Positions 8,721 to 19,142 are shown, counted from the first letter of the stretch. The stretch is 64,000 bases of DNA from Roseovarius dicentrarchi (GCF_003316635.1 NZ_QNQP01000017.1:1-64000); one strand, 5' to 3'. A program made the numbers and translations. Notes: generated from the sequence alone by a model not told the origin.

Positions 8721-9458
8721 CTAGCGCAGCATGTGACCGCCGCCGTCGGCCATCACCGTCTGGCCGGTCATATACTGGCTGTCCGCGCCCAGAAGGAACG
8801 CGACCACCGGCGCGACATCCTTTTGCGGATCGCCGAACCGGCCCAGCGGCACCTTGGCGGCGACCTCGTCATACTGGTCGGGATGGGCCTTTTTCCAGTT
8901 TGCCACACCGTCCGTCAGCGCCAGCGGGCAGACGATGTTGACCCGGATTCCGTCGCTGGCCCATTCATTGGCGGCCACCCGGCTGAGGCCGCGGATCGCC
9001 TCCTTGGCGGCGGCATAGCTGGCCTGGTTTTTCTGCCCGTCCAGCGCCGCGCCCGAGCCGAAATTGACAATCGCGCCGCCGGTCTTCACCAGCTCGGGAT
9101 GCGCGGCCTGCATGAAGTTCAGCGTGCCATACAGCCCGGTATCGAACGACAGCGCCCAATCCTCGGGCGTGTGGTCCAGCAGCGGCTTTTGCCGCGAGGC
9201 GTGGGCGTTGTTGACCAGTCCGGTCAGCTTGCCGAACCGCTCCACCGCCAGCGCAACCGCGTCCCTGGCGATCTGGCCGTCCGAGATATCGCCCTTCAGG
9301 AAGGCGATCTGCTCGGGATGGGCGCCCGCCATGCCGGCCCCCGCCTCGCCGTCCAGATCGACGGCAACGACCTGCGCGCCGCGCCGGACCAGTTCGGCGG
9401 TGATCGCGCCGCCAATACCCGCCGCGCCGCCCGTCACGATGACAACCTGATGCTTCAT
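8721..9458 (-). CDS. SDR family oxidoreductase
   Basis: NAD(P)-dependent short-chain dehydrogenase of 245 residues. It has the nucleotide-binding TGGAAGIG motif near the N-terminus, the NNAHAS variant of the NNAG motif, a catalytic Ser (NFGSGAA) and YAAAK, and the C-terminal MTGQTVMADGG block. ATG 9458 (MKHQVVIVTGG) has AGGAG upstream; the longer open frame to 9524 lacks family residues. The active-site dyad has Tyr and Lys at usual spacing. The substrate is unknown. It is divergent from the ABC exporter operon at 9659, with an operator-like repeat between them. Confidence 0.88.
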   Translation of the reverse strand: MKHQVVIVTGGAAGIGGAITAELVRRGAQVVAVDLDGEAGAGMAGAHPEQIAFLKGDISDGQIARDAVALAVERFGKLTGLVNNAHASRQKPLLDHTPEDWALSFDTGLYGTLNFMQAAHPELVKTGGAIVNFGSGAALDGQKNQASYAAAKEAIRGLSRVAANEWASDGIRVNIVCPLALTDGVANWKKAHPDQYDEVAAKVPLGRFGDPQKDVAPVVAFLLGADSQYMTGQTVMADGGGHMLR

Positions 9459-9521
9459 TTGATAACTCCTGTCATTTCCTGCGGCCTTGCAGGGCGGCAT
9501 CATGCCGCAACGCCTTAAATA

Positions 9522-9568
9522 CACAATCTGTAGTGGCTACATTGTGACCATACGCGATTATATTGTGA
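9522..9568. promoter_or_regulatory. Operator-like repeats between SDR and ABC exporter
   Basis: CACAAT at 9522 faces ATTGTG at 9541, with TGTAG-TGG-CTACA in between, forming an imperfect inverted repeat. A copy of TAYATTGTGA recurs at 9538-9547 and 9559-9568, exactly 21 bases apart (two helical turns). Placed in the divergent intergenic region, this looks like a repressor or activator site; no regulator gene adjoins it. Confidence 0.45.
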
Positions 9569-9658
9569 TCGCATCTTTCATTTACGACCCCCTCGGGCGA
9601 TCATTGACCCGAACGCGCGCGCCGCAGGCCCTGCGCGACCATGACCGGAAAGCTGACC

Positions 9659-10726
9659 ATGTCGAAAACCAATTTCAAGAAATTCGCGCCTGTGATTGCC
9701 CTGATCGCGGCGGTTGCGCTCTACCTTGGCTGGACGCAGTTGCAGGCGCCGGACCTGCCCGAAGGCTTCGCCGCCGCCAATGGCCGGATCGAGGCGACCG
9801 AGATTGACATCGCCGCCCTGACCGGCGGGCGCATCGCCGAAATCACCGCCGCCGAGGGGGATTTCGTCAGCCAGGGCGACGTGCTGGTGCAGATGGACGT
9901 GGTTCAGCTGAACGCGCAGCGCCGCCAGGCCGAAGCGCAGCTGCGCCGCGCCGAAATCGGCGTGCAGACCGCGCAGGCGCTGGTCGCGCAGGCCGAGGCG
10001 CAGCAGCGCGCCAGCGTTGCGGGCGTCGAGCAGGCGCAGGCGGTGGCGGATGCCGCCGCGCAGCGCTATGCGCGCTCCTCGCAGCTGCTGGAATCCAGCA
10101 CCATTTCCCAGCAGGTGCTGGACGATGATCTGGCCCGCGACCGTCAGGCCAAGGCCGGCGTCGCCTCTGCCGAGGCGCAAAAGGCCGCAGCCGAGGCCGG
10201 GATCAGCAGCGCCAAGGCGCAGGTCGTCGATGCCGAAGCCGCCGTCGAGGCGGCCCGCGCGTCGATCGAGGTGATCACCTCGAACATCGACGATGCCACG
10301 CTTGCGGCGCCGCGCGACGGGCGCATCCAGTACCTGATCGCGCAGGAGGGCGAAATCGTCGGATCGGGCGGGCGCATCCTCAGCCTTGTGGATCTGGGCG
10401 ATGTTTACATGACCGTGTTCCTGCCCACCGCGCAGGCCGGGCGCGTGCAGGTCGGCGGCGAGGTGCGGCTGGTGATGGACGCGGCGCCGGATTTTGTGAT
10501 CCCGGCCACGGTGTCCTATGTTGCGGATGTGGCGCAATTCACGCCCAAGACGGTCGAGACGGCGGACGAGCGCGAAAAGCTGATGTTCCGCGTCCGCGCC
10601 CGGATCGAGCCGGACTTGCTGCGGCGCCATATCGAACAGGTCAAGACGGGCCTGCCCGGCATGGCCTATATCCGGCTGAATGCGGATGCCGAGTGGCCTG
10701 AATCGCTCGCCAATGTCGTAAAATGA
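9659..10726 (+). CDS. HlyD/YhiI-type periplasmic adaptor of ABC-2 exporter
   Basis: Membrane-fusion protein of about 355 residues linking the ABC exporter to the periplasm. It has an N-terminal membrane anchor ([17 protein letters not shown]), a biotinyl-lipoyl half-motif ([24 protein letters not shown]), a long Ala/Gln-rich coiled coil (about 85-215), the second lipoyl half ([23 protein letters not shown]) and a beta-barrel domain. An ATG at 9641 is also in frame; 9659 has a GGAAAG box upstream. The stop overlaps the next start (ATGA), so it is coupled to the RbbA-like gene. The trio matches the E. coli yhiI-rbbA-yhhJ arrangement. Confidence 0.85.
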   Translation: MSKTNFKKFAPVIALIAAVALYLGWTQLQAPDLPEGFAAANGRIEATEIDIAALTGGRIAEITAAEGDFVSQGDVLVQMDVVQLNAQRRQAEAQLRRAEIGVQTAQALVAQAEAQQRASVAGVEQAQAVADAAAQRYARSSQLLESSTISQQVLDDDLARDRQAKAGVASAEAQKAAAEAGISSAKAQVVDAEAAVEAARASIEVITSNIDDATLAAPRDGRIQYLIAQEGEIVGSGGRILSLVDLGDVYMTVFLPTAQAGRVQVGGEVRLVMDAAPDFVIPATVSYVADVAQFTPKTVETADEREKLMFRVRARIEPDLLRRHIEQVKTGLPGMAYIRLNADAEWPESLANVVK

Positions 10727-13473
10727 CCGCGCAGCAGATAGCCGGCGATCGCGCGCCGGTCGCCGGTGTGCGCGCCCTGACGCTGCGCTATGGCGACGTC
10801 ACGGCGCTGGAGGATGTGACGCTGGACATTCCCGCCGGGCGCATGGTCGGGCTGATCGGCCCCGACGGGGTGGGCAAATCCAGCCTGCTGTCGCTGCTGG
10901 CCGGGGCGCGCGTCATTCAGGACGGCGACGTGCATGTGCTGGGCGGTGACATGCGCGATGCGGCGCACCGCCGCCGGGTTGGCCCGCGCATCGCCTACAT
11001 GCCGCAGGGTCTGGGCCGCAACCTGTATCCAACGCTGTCGGTTCAGGAAAACCTTGATTTCTTCGGCAGCCTCTTTGGCCATGACAAGGCCGAGCGCGCC
11101 CGGCGCAGCGATGACCTGCTCGGCGCCACCGGCATGCTGCCCTTCCGCGACCGCCCCGCCGCCAAACTGTCGGGCGGGATGAAGCAGAAGCTGGGCCTGT
11201 GCTGCGCGCTGATCCACGACCCCGATTTCCTGATTCTGGACGAGCCGACAACCGGCGTCGATCCGCTGGCGCGGCGCCAGTTCTGGGATCTGATCGCCCG
11301 CATCAGCCGCGACCGCCCGCAGATGAGCGTGATCACCGCCACCGCCTATATGGAGGAGGCGGCGGGTTTCGACTGGCTGGTGGCGATGAACGCGGGCCGC
11401 GTCTTGGCCACCGGCACGCCCGCCGAATTGCTGGATCAGACCGGGGCAGGCACGCTGGACGATGCCTTTATCGCGCTGCTGCCGCAGGAGGATCGCGGCG
11501 CGGATTCCGCGCTGGTCATTCCGCCGTGGCAGGGCCGCGACGATGATTTCGCCATCGAGGCGGAGGGGCTGACCATGCGGTTCGGCGACTTCACCGCCGT
11601 TGACACCGTGTCGTTCCGCATCCGCCGGGGCGAGATTTTCGGCTTCCTCGGCTCGAACGGCTGCGGCAAGACGACGACGATGAAAATGCTGACCGGCCTG
11701 CTGGAGCCGTCCGAGGGCCGGGCCAAGCTGTTCGGCCACGAGGTGGACGCGCGCAACCTTGCCGTGCGGCGGCGCGTCGGCTTCATGTCGCAGGCCTTCT
11801 CGCTTTATTCCGAACTGACGGTGCGGCAAAACCTTGAGCTGCACGCGCGCCTTTTCTCGATGGAGGAGGGCGCGATCCCCGCCCGCGTGCAGGCGATGAT
11901 CGACCGTTTCGGCCTGTCTGACGTCACCCACGCCATGCCCGAGGCGCTGCCCCTGGGGATGCGCCAGCGCCTGTCGCTGGCGGTGGCAATGATCCACGGC
12001 CCCGAAATCCTGATCCTGGACGAACCGACATCGGGCGTCGATCCGGTGGCGCGCAACGGGTTCTGGCGCATTCTGGCGGAACTGTCGCGGGATGACGGCG
12101 TGACGATCTTCGTCTCGACCCATTTCATGAACGAGGCCGAATGGTGCGACCGCATCAGCCTGATGCACGCGGGCAAGGTTCTGGTCAGCGACACCGCGCA
12201 GGCCATCGCCGAAAGCAAAGGCCACGACACGCTGGAGGATGCCTTTGTCGACTATCTGGAAGAAGCCATCGGCGAGGGCGAGCCGGCGCCACAGTCACAA
12301 GCGCCCGCCCCCGCCCCCACCGGAAACGCGCAAGGCACGCCCGCGCGGTTCAGCCTGCGCCGCCTGCTCAGCTATTCGCAGCTGGAATACCTGCAACTGC
12401 GCCGCGATCCCATCCGGCTGGCCATGGCGCTGATCGGCAGTCTGCTGCTGATGATCGTGATCGGCTACGGCATCAACATGGATGTGGAGGATCTGAGCTT
12501 TGCCGCGCTGGACCGCGACCACACCACCACCAGCCGCGACTATATCGAAAACATCGCCGGATCGCGCTATTTCATCGAACAGCCGCCGCTGTCGGGCTAT
12601 GATGATCTGGACGCGCAGATGCGCGCGGGGCGCATCAGCCTTGCCATTGAAATCCCGCCCGGCTTTGCCTCCGATATCGCGCGGGGCCGCGATGTGGCGG
12701 TGGGCGCGTGGTATGACGGCGCGGCGCCCCAGCGCGCCACCACCGTTCAGGGCTATGTGCAGGGGATGCATGGCGACTGGATCCGGCGCCACATGCGCGA
12801 GGCGTTCGGCGCCGCCGCCATTGCGGGCGATTTCGAGCTGGTCACGCGCTATCGCTACAACCCCGATGTGCGGTCGGTCATCGCCATCGTGCCGGCGGTC
12901 ATTCCCATCCTGCTGCTGATCATCCCGGCGATGCTGACCACGCTTTCGGTGGCGCGCGAACGCGAGCTGGGCTCGATCATCAATTTCTATGTCACCCCGG
13001 TCACGCGGTTTGAATTCCTGATCGGCAAACAGCTGCCTTATATCGCCATCGGCATGCTGAATTTCTTTCTGATGCTGGCCATGGCGCGCCTTCTGTTCGG
13101 GGTGCCGTTCAACGGCAGTCTGGCGGGCTTCACGCTGGCCGCGCTGGTCTATGTCACCGCCACCACGGCGCTGGGGTTTCTGGTGTCGGTCTTTATCGCC
13201 AGTCAGGTGGCGGCGCTGTTTGCCACCGCGCTGCTGACGCTGATCCCGGCAATATCATATTCCGGGCTGATTGATCCGGTGGCATCCTTGGCGGGGTTTG
13301 GCCAGGTTATCGGCACGATCTACCCCACCACATGGTTCGTCACCGTGGCGCGCGGCGCGTTCCTCAAGGCGTTTGGCCTGGCCGAGATGATTCCGCCGAT
13401 GCTGGCGATGGGCCTTGCCGTGCCGGTCATTTTGATTGCGGCCATGTACTTTTTGAAAAAACAGGCGAGGTAG
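10723..13473 (+). CDS. rbbA: RbbA-like fused ABC exporter (two ATPases plus ABC-2 permease)
   Basis: Inner-membrane exporter subunit of 916 residues with two ATP-binding domains and a permease in one chain. The first has Walker [10 protein letters not shown] (46-54), signature LSGGMKQK and Walker [13 protein letters not shown]. The second has [10 protein letters not shown], a degenerate signature LPLGMRQR and [13 protein letters not shown] Pro/Ala linker leads to an ABC-2 domain (from about 545) with a large periplasmic loop and six C-terminal helices. The degenerate second signature is also seen in E. coli RbbA, which has been reported to associate with ribosomes; transport is the more obvious role here. 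Confidence 0.9.
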   Translation: MTAQQIAGDRAPVAGVRALTLRYGDVTALEDVTLDIPAGRMVGLIGPDGVGKSSLLSLLAGARVIQDGDVHVLGGDMRDAAHRRRVGPRIAYMPQGLGRNLYPTLSVQENLDFFGSLFGHDKAERARRSDDLLGATGMLPFRDRPAAKLSGGMKQKLGLCCALIHDPDFLILDEPTTGVDPLARRQFWDLIARISRDRPQMSVITATAYMEEAAGFDWLVAMNAGRVLATGTPAELLDQTGAGTLDDAFIALLPQEDRGADSALVIPPWQGRDDDFAIEAEGLTMRFGDFTAVDTVSFRIRRGEIFGFLGSNGCGKTTTMKMLTGLLEPSEGRAKLFGHEVDARNLAVRRRVGFMSQAFSLYSELTVRQNLELHARLFSMEEGAIPARVQAMIDRFGLSDVTHAMPEALPLGMRQRLSLAVAMIHGPEILILDEPTSGVDPVARNGFWRILAELSRDDGVTIFVSTHFMNEAEWCDRISLMHAGKVLVSDTAQAIAESKGHDTLEDAFVDYLEEAIGEGEPAPQSQAPAPAPTGNAQGTPARFSLRRLLSYSQLEYLQLRRDPIRLAMALIGSLLLMIVIGYGINMDVEDLSFAALDRDHTTTSRDYIENIAGSRYFIEQPPLSGYDDLDAQMRAGRISLAIEIPPGFASDIARGRDVAVGAWYDGAAPQRATTVQGYVQGMHGDWIRRHMREAFGAAAIAGDFELVTRYRYNPDVRSVIAIVPAVIPILLLIIPAMLTTLSVARERELGSIINFYVTPVTRFEFLIGKQLPYIAIGMLNFFLMLAMARLLFGVPFNGSLAGFTLAALVYVTATTALGFLVSVFIASQVAALFATALLTLIPAISYSGLIDPVASLAGFGQVIGTIYPTTWFVTVARGAFLKAFGLAEMIPPMLAMGLAVPVILIAAMYFLKKQAR

Positions 13474-13477
13474 GGCC

Positions 13478-14590
13478 GTGAATTTCAAAAACATCTGGAA
13501 TCTGGGCATCAAGGAATTGCGCGGCCTGCTGCGCGATCCGGTCATGCTGATCCTGATCGCCTATTCCTTCAGCCTGTCGATCTGGACCTCCTCCAACTCC
13601 GCGCCCGAGGCGCTGGCCAAGGCGACGATTTCCATCGTGGACGAGGACCGCTCGCACCTGTCCTCGCGCATCGCATCGGCCTTCTACCTGCCGTATTTCC
13701 TGCCGCCGAACATGATCACCACCGATGAGATGGACGCGCGCATGGATGCGGGCACCGACACGTTCGCGCTGACCATCCCGCCCGATTTCGCGCGCGACGT
13801 GCTGGCGGGCAAGGCGCCCGCGATGCAGCTGAACGTCGATGCCACACGGATGAGCCAGGCCTTCACCGGCAGCGGCTATATCCAGCAGATCGTCAATGCC
13901 GAGGTGGCCGAATATGTCGCAGGCCAGCGGGCCGAGGCGGCGCTGCCCGTCGGGCTGGCGCTGCGCGCGCGTTACAACCCGTCGCTGGATCCGGTGTGGT
14001 TCGGCGCGATCACCAGCGTGATGCAGTCGATCACCATGCTGTCGCTGGTGCTGACCGGCGCCGCGCTGATCCGCGAAAAGGAACATGGCACGGTCGAACA
14101 CCTGCTGGTGATGCCGGTATCGGCGGGCGAGATCATGCTGTCGAAAATCTGGTCGATGGGCGGTGTCGTGCTGCTGGCGTCGGCGTTTTCGCTGGTGGTG
14201 GTGGTGCAGGGGGTGATGGCGGTCCCCATTGCCGGATCGCTGCCGCTGTTTCTGGCGGGTGCCGTGCTGATGCTGTTCGCCATGACGGCGATGGGCGTTT
14301 ACATGGCGACCGTCGCGGGCACGATGCCGCAATTCGCGCTGCTGATGATGCTGGTCCTTTTGCCGCTGCAAGTGCTGTCGGGTGCGCTGACCCCGCGCGA
14401 ATCCATGCCCGAGATCATCCAGACCCTGATGCTGGCCGCGCCGAACACGCATTTCGTGATGATGTCGCAAAGCATCCTGTTTCGCGGCGCCGGCATCGCC
14501 ACGGTCTGGCCGCAGTTCCTGGCGCTGGCGCTGATCGGCACGGTGCTGTTCACGCTGGCGCTGCGCCGGTTCCGCACGTTCCTGCGCTAA
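13478..14590 (+). CDS. ABC-2 type permease (YhhJ-like)
   Basis: Second permease half of the exporter, 370 residues. One N-terminal helix is followed by a large periplasmic domain (about 45-170) and five or six C-terminal helices. An IREKEHGTVEHLLVMPVSAGEIMLSK segment typical of ABC-2 permeases lies at the cytoplasmic loop. The start is GTG 13478, four bases after the rbbA stop, in frame with MNFKNIWNLGIKELRGLLRDP. It pairs with the permease part fused to the RbbA-like protein. The substrate is unknown. Confidence 0.9.
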   Translation: MNFKNIWNLGIKELRGLLRDPVMLILIAYSFSLSIWTSSNSAPEALAKATISIVDEDRSHLSSRIASAFYLPYFLPPNMITTDEMDARMDAGTDTFALTIPPDFARDVLAGKAPAMQLNVDATRMSQAFTGSGYIQQIVNAEVAEYVAGQRAEAALPVGLALRARYNPSLDPVWFGAITSVMQSITMLSLVLTGAALIREKEHGTVEHLLVMPVSAGEIMLSKIWSMGGVVLLASAFSLVVVVQGVMAVPIAGSLPLFLAGAVLMLFAMTAMGVYMATVAGTMPQFALLMMLVLLPLQVLSGALTPRESMPEIIQTLMLAAPNTHFVMMSQSILFRGAGIATVWPQFLALALIGTVLFTLALRRFRTFLR

Positions 14591-14598
14591 GCGGCGGG

Positions 14599-15825
14599 CT
14601 ACAGCCCCAGCACCAGCTGGATCAAAACCGCGTTGATCAGATCGACGAAAAAGGCCGACACCAGCGGCAGCACGATGAACGCCAGCGGCGCGGCGCCATA
14701 GCGCTGCGTGACGGCGGTCATGTTGGCGATGGCGGTGGGCGTCGCGCCCAGCGTGACCCCGGTAAAGCCCGAGCAGATCACGGCGGCAAAGTAATCCCGC
14801 CCCATCGCCCGGAACACCACAAAGACGATGAACAGCGTCGCCGCCGCCGCCTGCATCGCCACGGTGACGGCCAGCACGCCGGCATGGTCGGCCAGCGTCC
14901 ACAGCTGCATCGACATCAGGGACATCGACAGGAACACCGACAGGCTGAATTCCTGTATCAGCCCCATTGCGGGGGTGCCGGATGGCCACTCGATCCGGCG
15001 GAATATCCTGGGGACGACGTTTGAAATCACGATGCCCGCGATCAGGCACGGCACGAAGAGCGGCAGCTTGACCCCCGCATCCTCCAGCGCCGCATGGGCC
15101 GACACGCCGATCGCCACGGCGATGTTCAGCCACAGGATACTGCGCAGCAGATCGCCGTTGCTGACCCGGCCCCCGGCGCGCGGATGCTCTTCCAACGCGG
15201 CGCCGCCATAGGATTCCTTGGGCGCGGCGGGCAGGGCGGGGGCGTGCCGCACGATCAGATATCTGGCGATGGGACCGCCCAGAAGGCTTGCCACGATCAG
15301 GCCCAGCGTCGCGGTGGCGATGCCCAGCTCGGCCGCGCCGGTGACGCCATGGGTATCGGCCACCACCGGACCCCACGCGATGGCGGTGCCATGCCCGCCG
15401 ATCAGCGCGGCGGTGCCCATCATCACGCCCGCCTGCGATGGCAGGCCGAACAGCGCCGCCCCCAGCAGGCCGATCCCGGCCTGCACGATCATGAACCCCG
15501 CCGTCAGCACCAGCAGCAGCGCCAGCATCCGGCCCCCCTTGACCAGATCGGCGATGCGCGCGGACATGCCGACAGTGGTGAAGAAATACACCAGCAACAG
15601 ATCGCGCACGCCCAGATCGAACTCCACCGCCCTGCCGGTGATCGCCACCACGCCCCACGCGATCAGCGCCGCCGCGATGCCGCCCGACACAGGCTCGGGG
15701 ATCGAATAGGTGCGCAGGAACGCGATCCGCGTGGTCAGGTGGACCCCGGCAAAATAGACGATGATCGCAATGGTGAACGCCGCAAAGCCGTCAATCCGGA
15801 TCGCGGGCAGCGGCGGCAAATCCAT
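14599..15825 (-). CDS. gltS: Sodium/glutamate symporter GltS
   Basis: Secondary glutamate importer of 408 residues with about ten to twelve helices. The GltS pseudo-repeats are visible: an N-terminal half with PEPVSGGIAAAL, then TAALIGGHGTAIAWGP and ELGIATATLGLIVASLLGGP. The second half has VLAVTVAMQAAAATLFIVFVVF and CSGFTGVTLGATPTAIANM. It converges with the upstream ABC operon, leaving only eight bases between stops. Nothing in the neighbourhood points to a co-regulated pathway. Confidence 0.9.
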   Translation of the reverse strand: MDLPPLPAIRIDGFAAFTIAIIVYFAGVHLTTRIAFLRTYSIPEPVSGGIAAALIAWGVVAITGRAVEFDLGVRDLLLVYFFTTVGMSARIADLVKGGRMLALLLVLTAGFMIVQAGIGLLGAALFGLPSQAGVMMGTAALIGGHGTAIAWGPVVADTHGVTGAAELGIATATLGLIVASLLGGPIARYLIVRHAPALPAAPKESYGGAALEEHPRAGGRVSNGDLLRSILWLNIAVAIGVSAHAALEDAGVKLPLFVPCLIAGIVISNVVPRIFRRIEWPSGTPAMGLIQEFSLSVFLSMSLMSMQLWTLADHAGVLAVTVAMQAAAATLFIVFVVFRAMGRDYFAAVICSGFTGVTLGATPTAIANMTAVTQRYGAAPLAFIVLPLVSAFFVDLINAVLIQLVLGL

Positions 15826-15931
15826 GGTGGCATCCTCTGGCAGGCAGGTTTCAACGGCGGCTGCGCCGCAGCGGCCAAAGCCACGTCAATAGCGCCCGGC
15901 ACCGATGGGCGCAAACGAAACCCGCACCGCC

Positions 15932-16645
15932 TCAGGCCGCGCTGCCCGGCCGGCCCGACGGCAGCACGATGACAGCGGCGCCGTGAACGGCCCGGTCGTG
16001 CAGGTCGATCACGTCCTGATTGAGCATGCGGATACAGCCCGCCGACACGCCCTTGCCCAGCTCCTGCCCCGTGGCGCTGCCATGCACACGGTACAGCGTA
16101 TCCTTGCCATTGCGGAACAGATACAGCGCCCGCGCGCCCATCGGGTTATCCGGGCCAGGGTCCATCCCGCCATTGGCCACCGAATAGGGCGCCAGGTTCG
16201 GCTGCCGCTTGATCATGCTGGCGGGCACCTTCCAGCGGGGCCATTTGCGGCAGAACTGTAGCCGCGCCGTGCCCTCCCATACGAAGGCGGCGGCGCCGAC
16301 GCTGCACCCATAGCGCATCGCCCGTTCGGGGCTTTCGACGAAATGCAGCAGCGTGGCCTCGGGATCGATCACGATGGTGCCGCGCGGGCGGTCGGGGAAC
16401 GGGTTTGCCACCTCCTGCCGCCACAGGCGCGGCGCAATGATGCCCTCGGGAACCGCCGGGATCGGATAGGGCTCGGTCGTGATCGCGCCATAGAAATCGG
16501 GCAGCGGCGGATAGGCCGGCGGCGGCGCGGCGGGGGCCGCAGGGGCAGGCACCACAGGCGGCGCGGGGGACGGCGCGGGGGGCCGCGCACAGGCGGACAC
16601 GCCGCCCGCAGCGGCCATCGCGACAAAGCTTCGTCTGGTCAACAT
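15932..16645 (-). CDS. L,D-transpeptidase (YkuD), exported lipoprotein
   Basis: Peptidoglycan cross-linking or lipoprotein-attaching enzyme in the periplasm, 237 residues. The N-terminus is a Tat-like signal (LTRRSFVAMAAAGG) ending in a lipobox VSAC, followed by an Ala/Pro-rich spacer. The catalytic YkuD motif is complete: HGS, then SAGCIRM with the nucleophilic Cys. ATG 16645 has AGGAA upstream; the open frame further upstream is Arg/Ala-rich and not family-like. It lies 38 bases after the DsbA-like gene, so these envelope genes may be co-transcribed. Confidence 0.9.
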   Translation of the reverse strand: MLTRRSFVAMAAAGGVSACARPPAPSPAPPVVPAPAAPAAPPPAYPPLPDFYGAITTEPYPIPAVPEGIIAPRLWRQEVANPFPDRPRGTIVIDPEATLLHFVESPERAMRYGCSVGAAAFVWEGTARLQFCRKWPRWKVPASMIKRQPNLAPYSVANGGMDPGPDNPMGARALYLFRNGKDTLYRVHGSATGQELGKGVSAGCIRMLNQDVIDLHDRAVHGAAVIVLPSGRPGSAA

Positions 16646-16683
16646 GATGTATTCCTTTGGGTTTCCGGCAGAGGCGCGCGCCG

Positions 16684-17316
16684 TCAGGCGCGGGCGTTTG
16701 CAACCGCCTTCAGCAGCGCCTTGCGGTCCATCGCGCCGGGGTAGATGGTCTGCCCGATGATGAAGGCCGGCGTGCCTTGCAGGCCCAGCTGCGCCGCCTG
16801 CGCGCTGTTGCGCGACAGCAGCCCGTCCCATTTGGCCCGGTTCGCCCGATAGGCCGCGTCCAGCCGGTCCACTGGCAGGCCCGCGGCCTGCAAGGCGCCG
16901 GTCACCGCATCCTCGGACAGGCGCCCCTGGGTCTGCATCAGCGCCTCCATGGCCGCCTCATACGCGCCGGTATCAGCCGCACCCAGCACCAGCTGGCTGG
17001 CGCGGATCGACGGCGCGCCGAAGATCGGGAAATCCTTCATCACAAGGCGGATATTGCCATCCTCGGCGACAACGCGGGTCAGATCGGGGTGGTTCGCCTT
17101 GCAATAGGGGCATTGGTAGTCGAAAAACTCGGCGATGGTGACATCTCCATCGGGGTTGCCCAGCACCGGGCTATCGGGGTCAAACAGCACGTCCTGAACG
17201 GTCAGCGCCTGCGCCTCGGCCCGGCGCGCGGGCGGGATCATCGCCGCGCCAATCGCGCCCGCAGTGCCAGCCGCCAGCCCGCCGATCAGCAGAGTTCGCC
17301 GTGTGAAAATGGTCAT
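16684..17316 (-). CDS. DsbA-family thiol:disulfide protein
   Basis: Periplasmic thioredoxin-fold protein of 210 residues that makes or isomerises disulfides. Its N-terminus carries twin arginines and a hydrophobic stretch (TRRTLLIGGLAAGTAGAIGAA). The active site is CPYC at 69-72 inside EFFDYQCPYCKANHPDL, and the cis-Pro loop is GTPAFIIG. The CPYC dipeptide and the DsbD-like gene immediately upstream (gap 32 bases) fit a DsbA/DsbG- or ScsC-type partner reduced by that transporter. Which proteins it serves is unknown. Confidence 0.88.
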   Translation of the reverse strand: MTIFTRRTLLIGGLAAGTAGAIGAAMIPPARRAEAQALTVQDVLFDPDSPVLGNPDGDVTIAEFFDYQCPYCKANHPDLTRVVAEDGNIRLVMKDFPIFGAPSIRASQLVLGAADTGAYEAAMEALMQTQGRLSEDAVTGALQAAGLPVDRLDAAYRANRAKWDGLLSRNSAQAAQLGLQGTPAFIIGQTIYPGAMDRKALLKAVANARA

Positions 17317-17348
17317 TCCAACTCTCCTTTATGGTCCAGGCGGCGGCG

Positions 17349-19142
17349 TCATTGCACCGCCTCCGCCGCGCGGCGCACGGCGCCGGGGCGGGTGCTGCCG
17401 ATGATGCGCGTGCCGTCCTTTTCGGTCTTGGTGCGGTCCAGAAACACCATCGTCGGCGGCCCCGCCGCGCCCAGCCGGGCCAGCATGGCCTGCGACGCGT
17501 CGCCCGGATCTGACACATCGACGGCGATCGCGTTCATGCCCGCCAGCGCCGCCCGCACGCCGGGGTCGGGCCAGACGCTGCGTTCGATCGCGCGGCACGT
17601 CACGCACCAATCGGCGGTGACATAGATCAGCGCGGGCGTGTCTGCCTGCGCCGCCAGCGCCGCATCCAGCTGGCCGGGCGCGGTCACGGTGGTAAACGGC
17701 ACCGCATCGCCCGCCGCCCCGGCACCGCCGCCGCGCAGCCCCGCCAGCGGGCGCAGCGGATCATCGCCGCCCAGGGCCGCACCCACCGCCATCAGCACCC
17801 CGGCCAGCATCGACAGGATTCCGGCCGTCTTGGCCCCCCGCTGCGCGGGGCCGGCCCCCTGCGGCAGCAGATCCAGCGCGCCCGTAAACACACCCGCCCC
17901 GATCAGCAGCGCCGCCCATAGCGCAAGGATCACAGGCCCGCCCACCAGCCGCCCGATCAGCCAGATCGCCATGCCCAGAAAGACGAACCCGAACAGCCGC
18001 TTGACCCCGTCCATCCAGCCGCCCGCGCGCGGCAACACCTGCGCGCCCAGCGTCCCGGCAATCAGCAGCGGCACGCCCTGCCCCAGCCCCAGCGCAAACA
18101 GCGCCCCGGCGCCCAGGGCCACGTCCCCCGTCCCGGCAATATAGAGCAGCGCACCCGCCAGCGGCGCGGTCACGCACGGCCCGACAATCAGCGCCGAGGT
18201 AAAGCCCAGCGTCGCCGCCCCGCCCAGGCTGCTGCCCTGCCTGCCGCCCTGCCCGGCCCCCGCCCGCGACAGGCGGCGCGTCCAGCTGGCCGGCAGCTGC
18301 AATTCATAAAGGCCGAACATCGACAGCGACAGCAGCGCGAAAATCGCCGCAACGCCGTAGATCGCCGCGGGGGATTGCATCACCATCTGAAGGTTCTGCC
18401 CCGACCACGCCGCGGCCACCCCCAGCAGCCCAAAGGCAGACGCCATCGCCAGAACATAGACGCCCGACAGCACGGCGCCGCGCCGCATGGTCAGATCGCC
18501 GCCCTGCCCGGTCAGGATACCGGCCAGAATGGGAAACATCGGAAACACGCATGGCGTAAACGCCAGCAGCAGGCCAAAGCCAAAGAACCCCGCCAGCACC
18601 AGCACCGCGCCGCCACGGGATCGCAGCGCCTCCAGCACGCCGGTATCGCGGGCCAGCACAACGCCCGTATCGGGCGGCGGCGCCGCCGCGCTGGCGGGGC
18701 TGGCGGGGCTGGCGGCCAGTGTCTTCTGGATCGGCGGGTAGCAGATGCCGCCATCCTGGCAGCCCTGCCATGTCACCGTCACAGGCCCGGCCACGGGCGC
18801 CAGCACCGCCTCGGCGCTGCCGAAATACACCTCGACCGCGCCGAATGTCGGATCGTCCATGGCCGTGCCCGGCGGCGTTTCCAGGGCAATCGGCGCGCCG
18901 TCCTGCGTCTCTGCCGCCAGATGATCGCGGTAAAGGTAATACCCGTCCGCCACGCTCCACGACAGCACCCGCGCGCCATCCGCGCGGGGTGTCACGCTCA
19001 ACCGGAACGCGTCGCTGGCGGGCATGGGCGCCCCGGCGGAGGATGAAAACAGCTGCGCCGCCGCAGGCAGCGCAAGCAGCAGTGTCAGCGCAAAGGCCAG
19101 CAGGCCGGCCGCGCGGCGGAGTGGGTTCAGGGCACGTGTCAT
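17349..19142 (-). CDS. dsbD: Thiol:disulfide interchange protein DsbD
   Basis: Carries electrons from cytoplasmic thioredoxin across the inner membrane to periplasmic thiol proteins. The 597-residue protein has all three DsbD parts. The N-terminal alpha domain has its Cys pair in WQGCQDGGICYPP. The eight-helix membrane domain has Cys in TPCVFPMFP and GPCVTAPL. The C-terminal thioredoxin domain has CVTC in TADWCVTCRAIE. ATG 19142 (MTRALNPLRRAAG, signal peptide ending AAAQ) has AGGGG upstream; the longer frame upstream is rejected. It is followed by the DsbA-like gene, a natural partner. Confidence 0.92.
   Translation of the reverse strand: MTRALNPLRRAAGLLAFALTLLLALPAAAQLFSSSAGAPMPASDAFRLSVTPRADGARVLSWSVADGYYLYRDHLAAETQDGAPIALETPPGTAMDDPTFGAVEVYFGSAEAVLAPVAGPVTVTWQGCQDGGICYPPIQKTLAASPASPASAAAPPPDTGVVLARDTGVLEALRSRGGAVLVLAGFFGFGLLLAFTPCVFPMFPILAGILTGQGGDLTMRRGAVLSGVYVLAMASAFGLLGVAAAWSGQNLQMVMQSPAAIYGVAAIFALLSLSMFGLYELQLPASWTRRLSRAGAGQGGRQGSSLGGAATLGFTSALIVGPCVTAPLAGALLYIAGTGDVALGAGALFALGLGQGVPLLIAGTLGAQVLPRAGGWMDGVKRLFGFVFLGMAIWLIGRLVGGPVILALWAALLIGAGVFTGALDLLPQGAGPAQRGAKTAGILSMLAGVLMAVGAALGGDDPLRPLAGLRGGGAGAAGDAVPFTTVTAPGQLDAALAAQADTPALIYVTADWCVTCRAIERSVWPDPGVRAALAGMNAIAVDVSDPGDASQAMLARLGAAGPPTMVFLDRTKTEKDGTRIIGSTRPGAVRRAAEAVQ

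Noticed and set aside
13427-15658. Long minus-strand open frame across the YhhJ-like permease and gltS
   Set aside because: Crosses two convergent genes with good family matches and has low-complexity translation.
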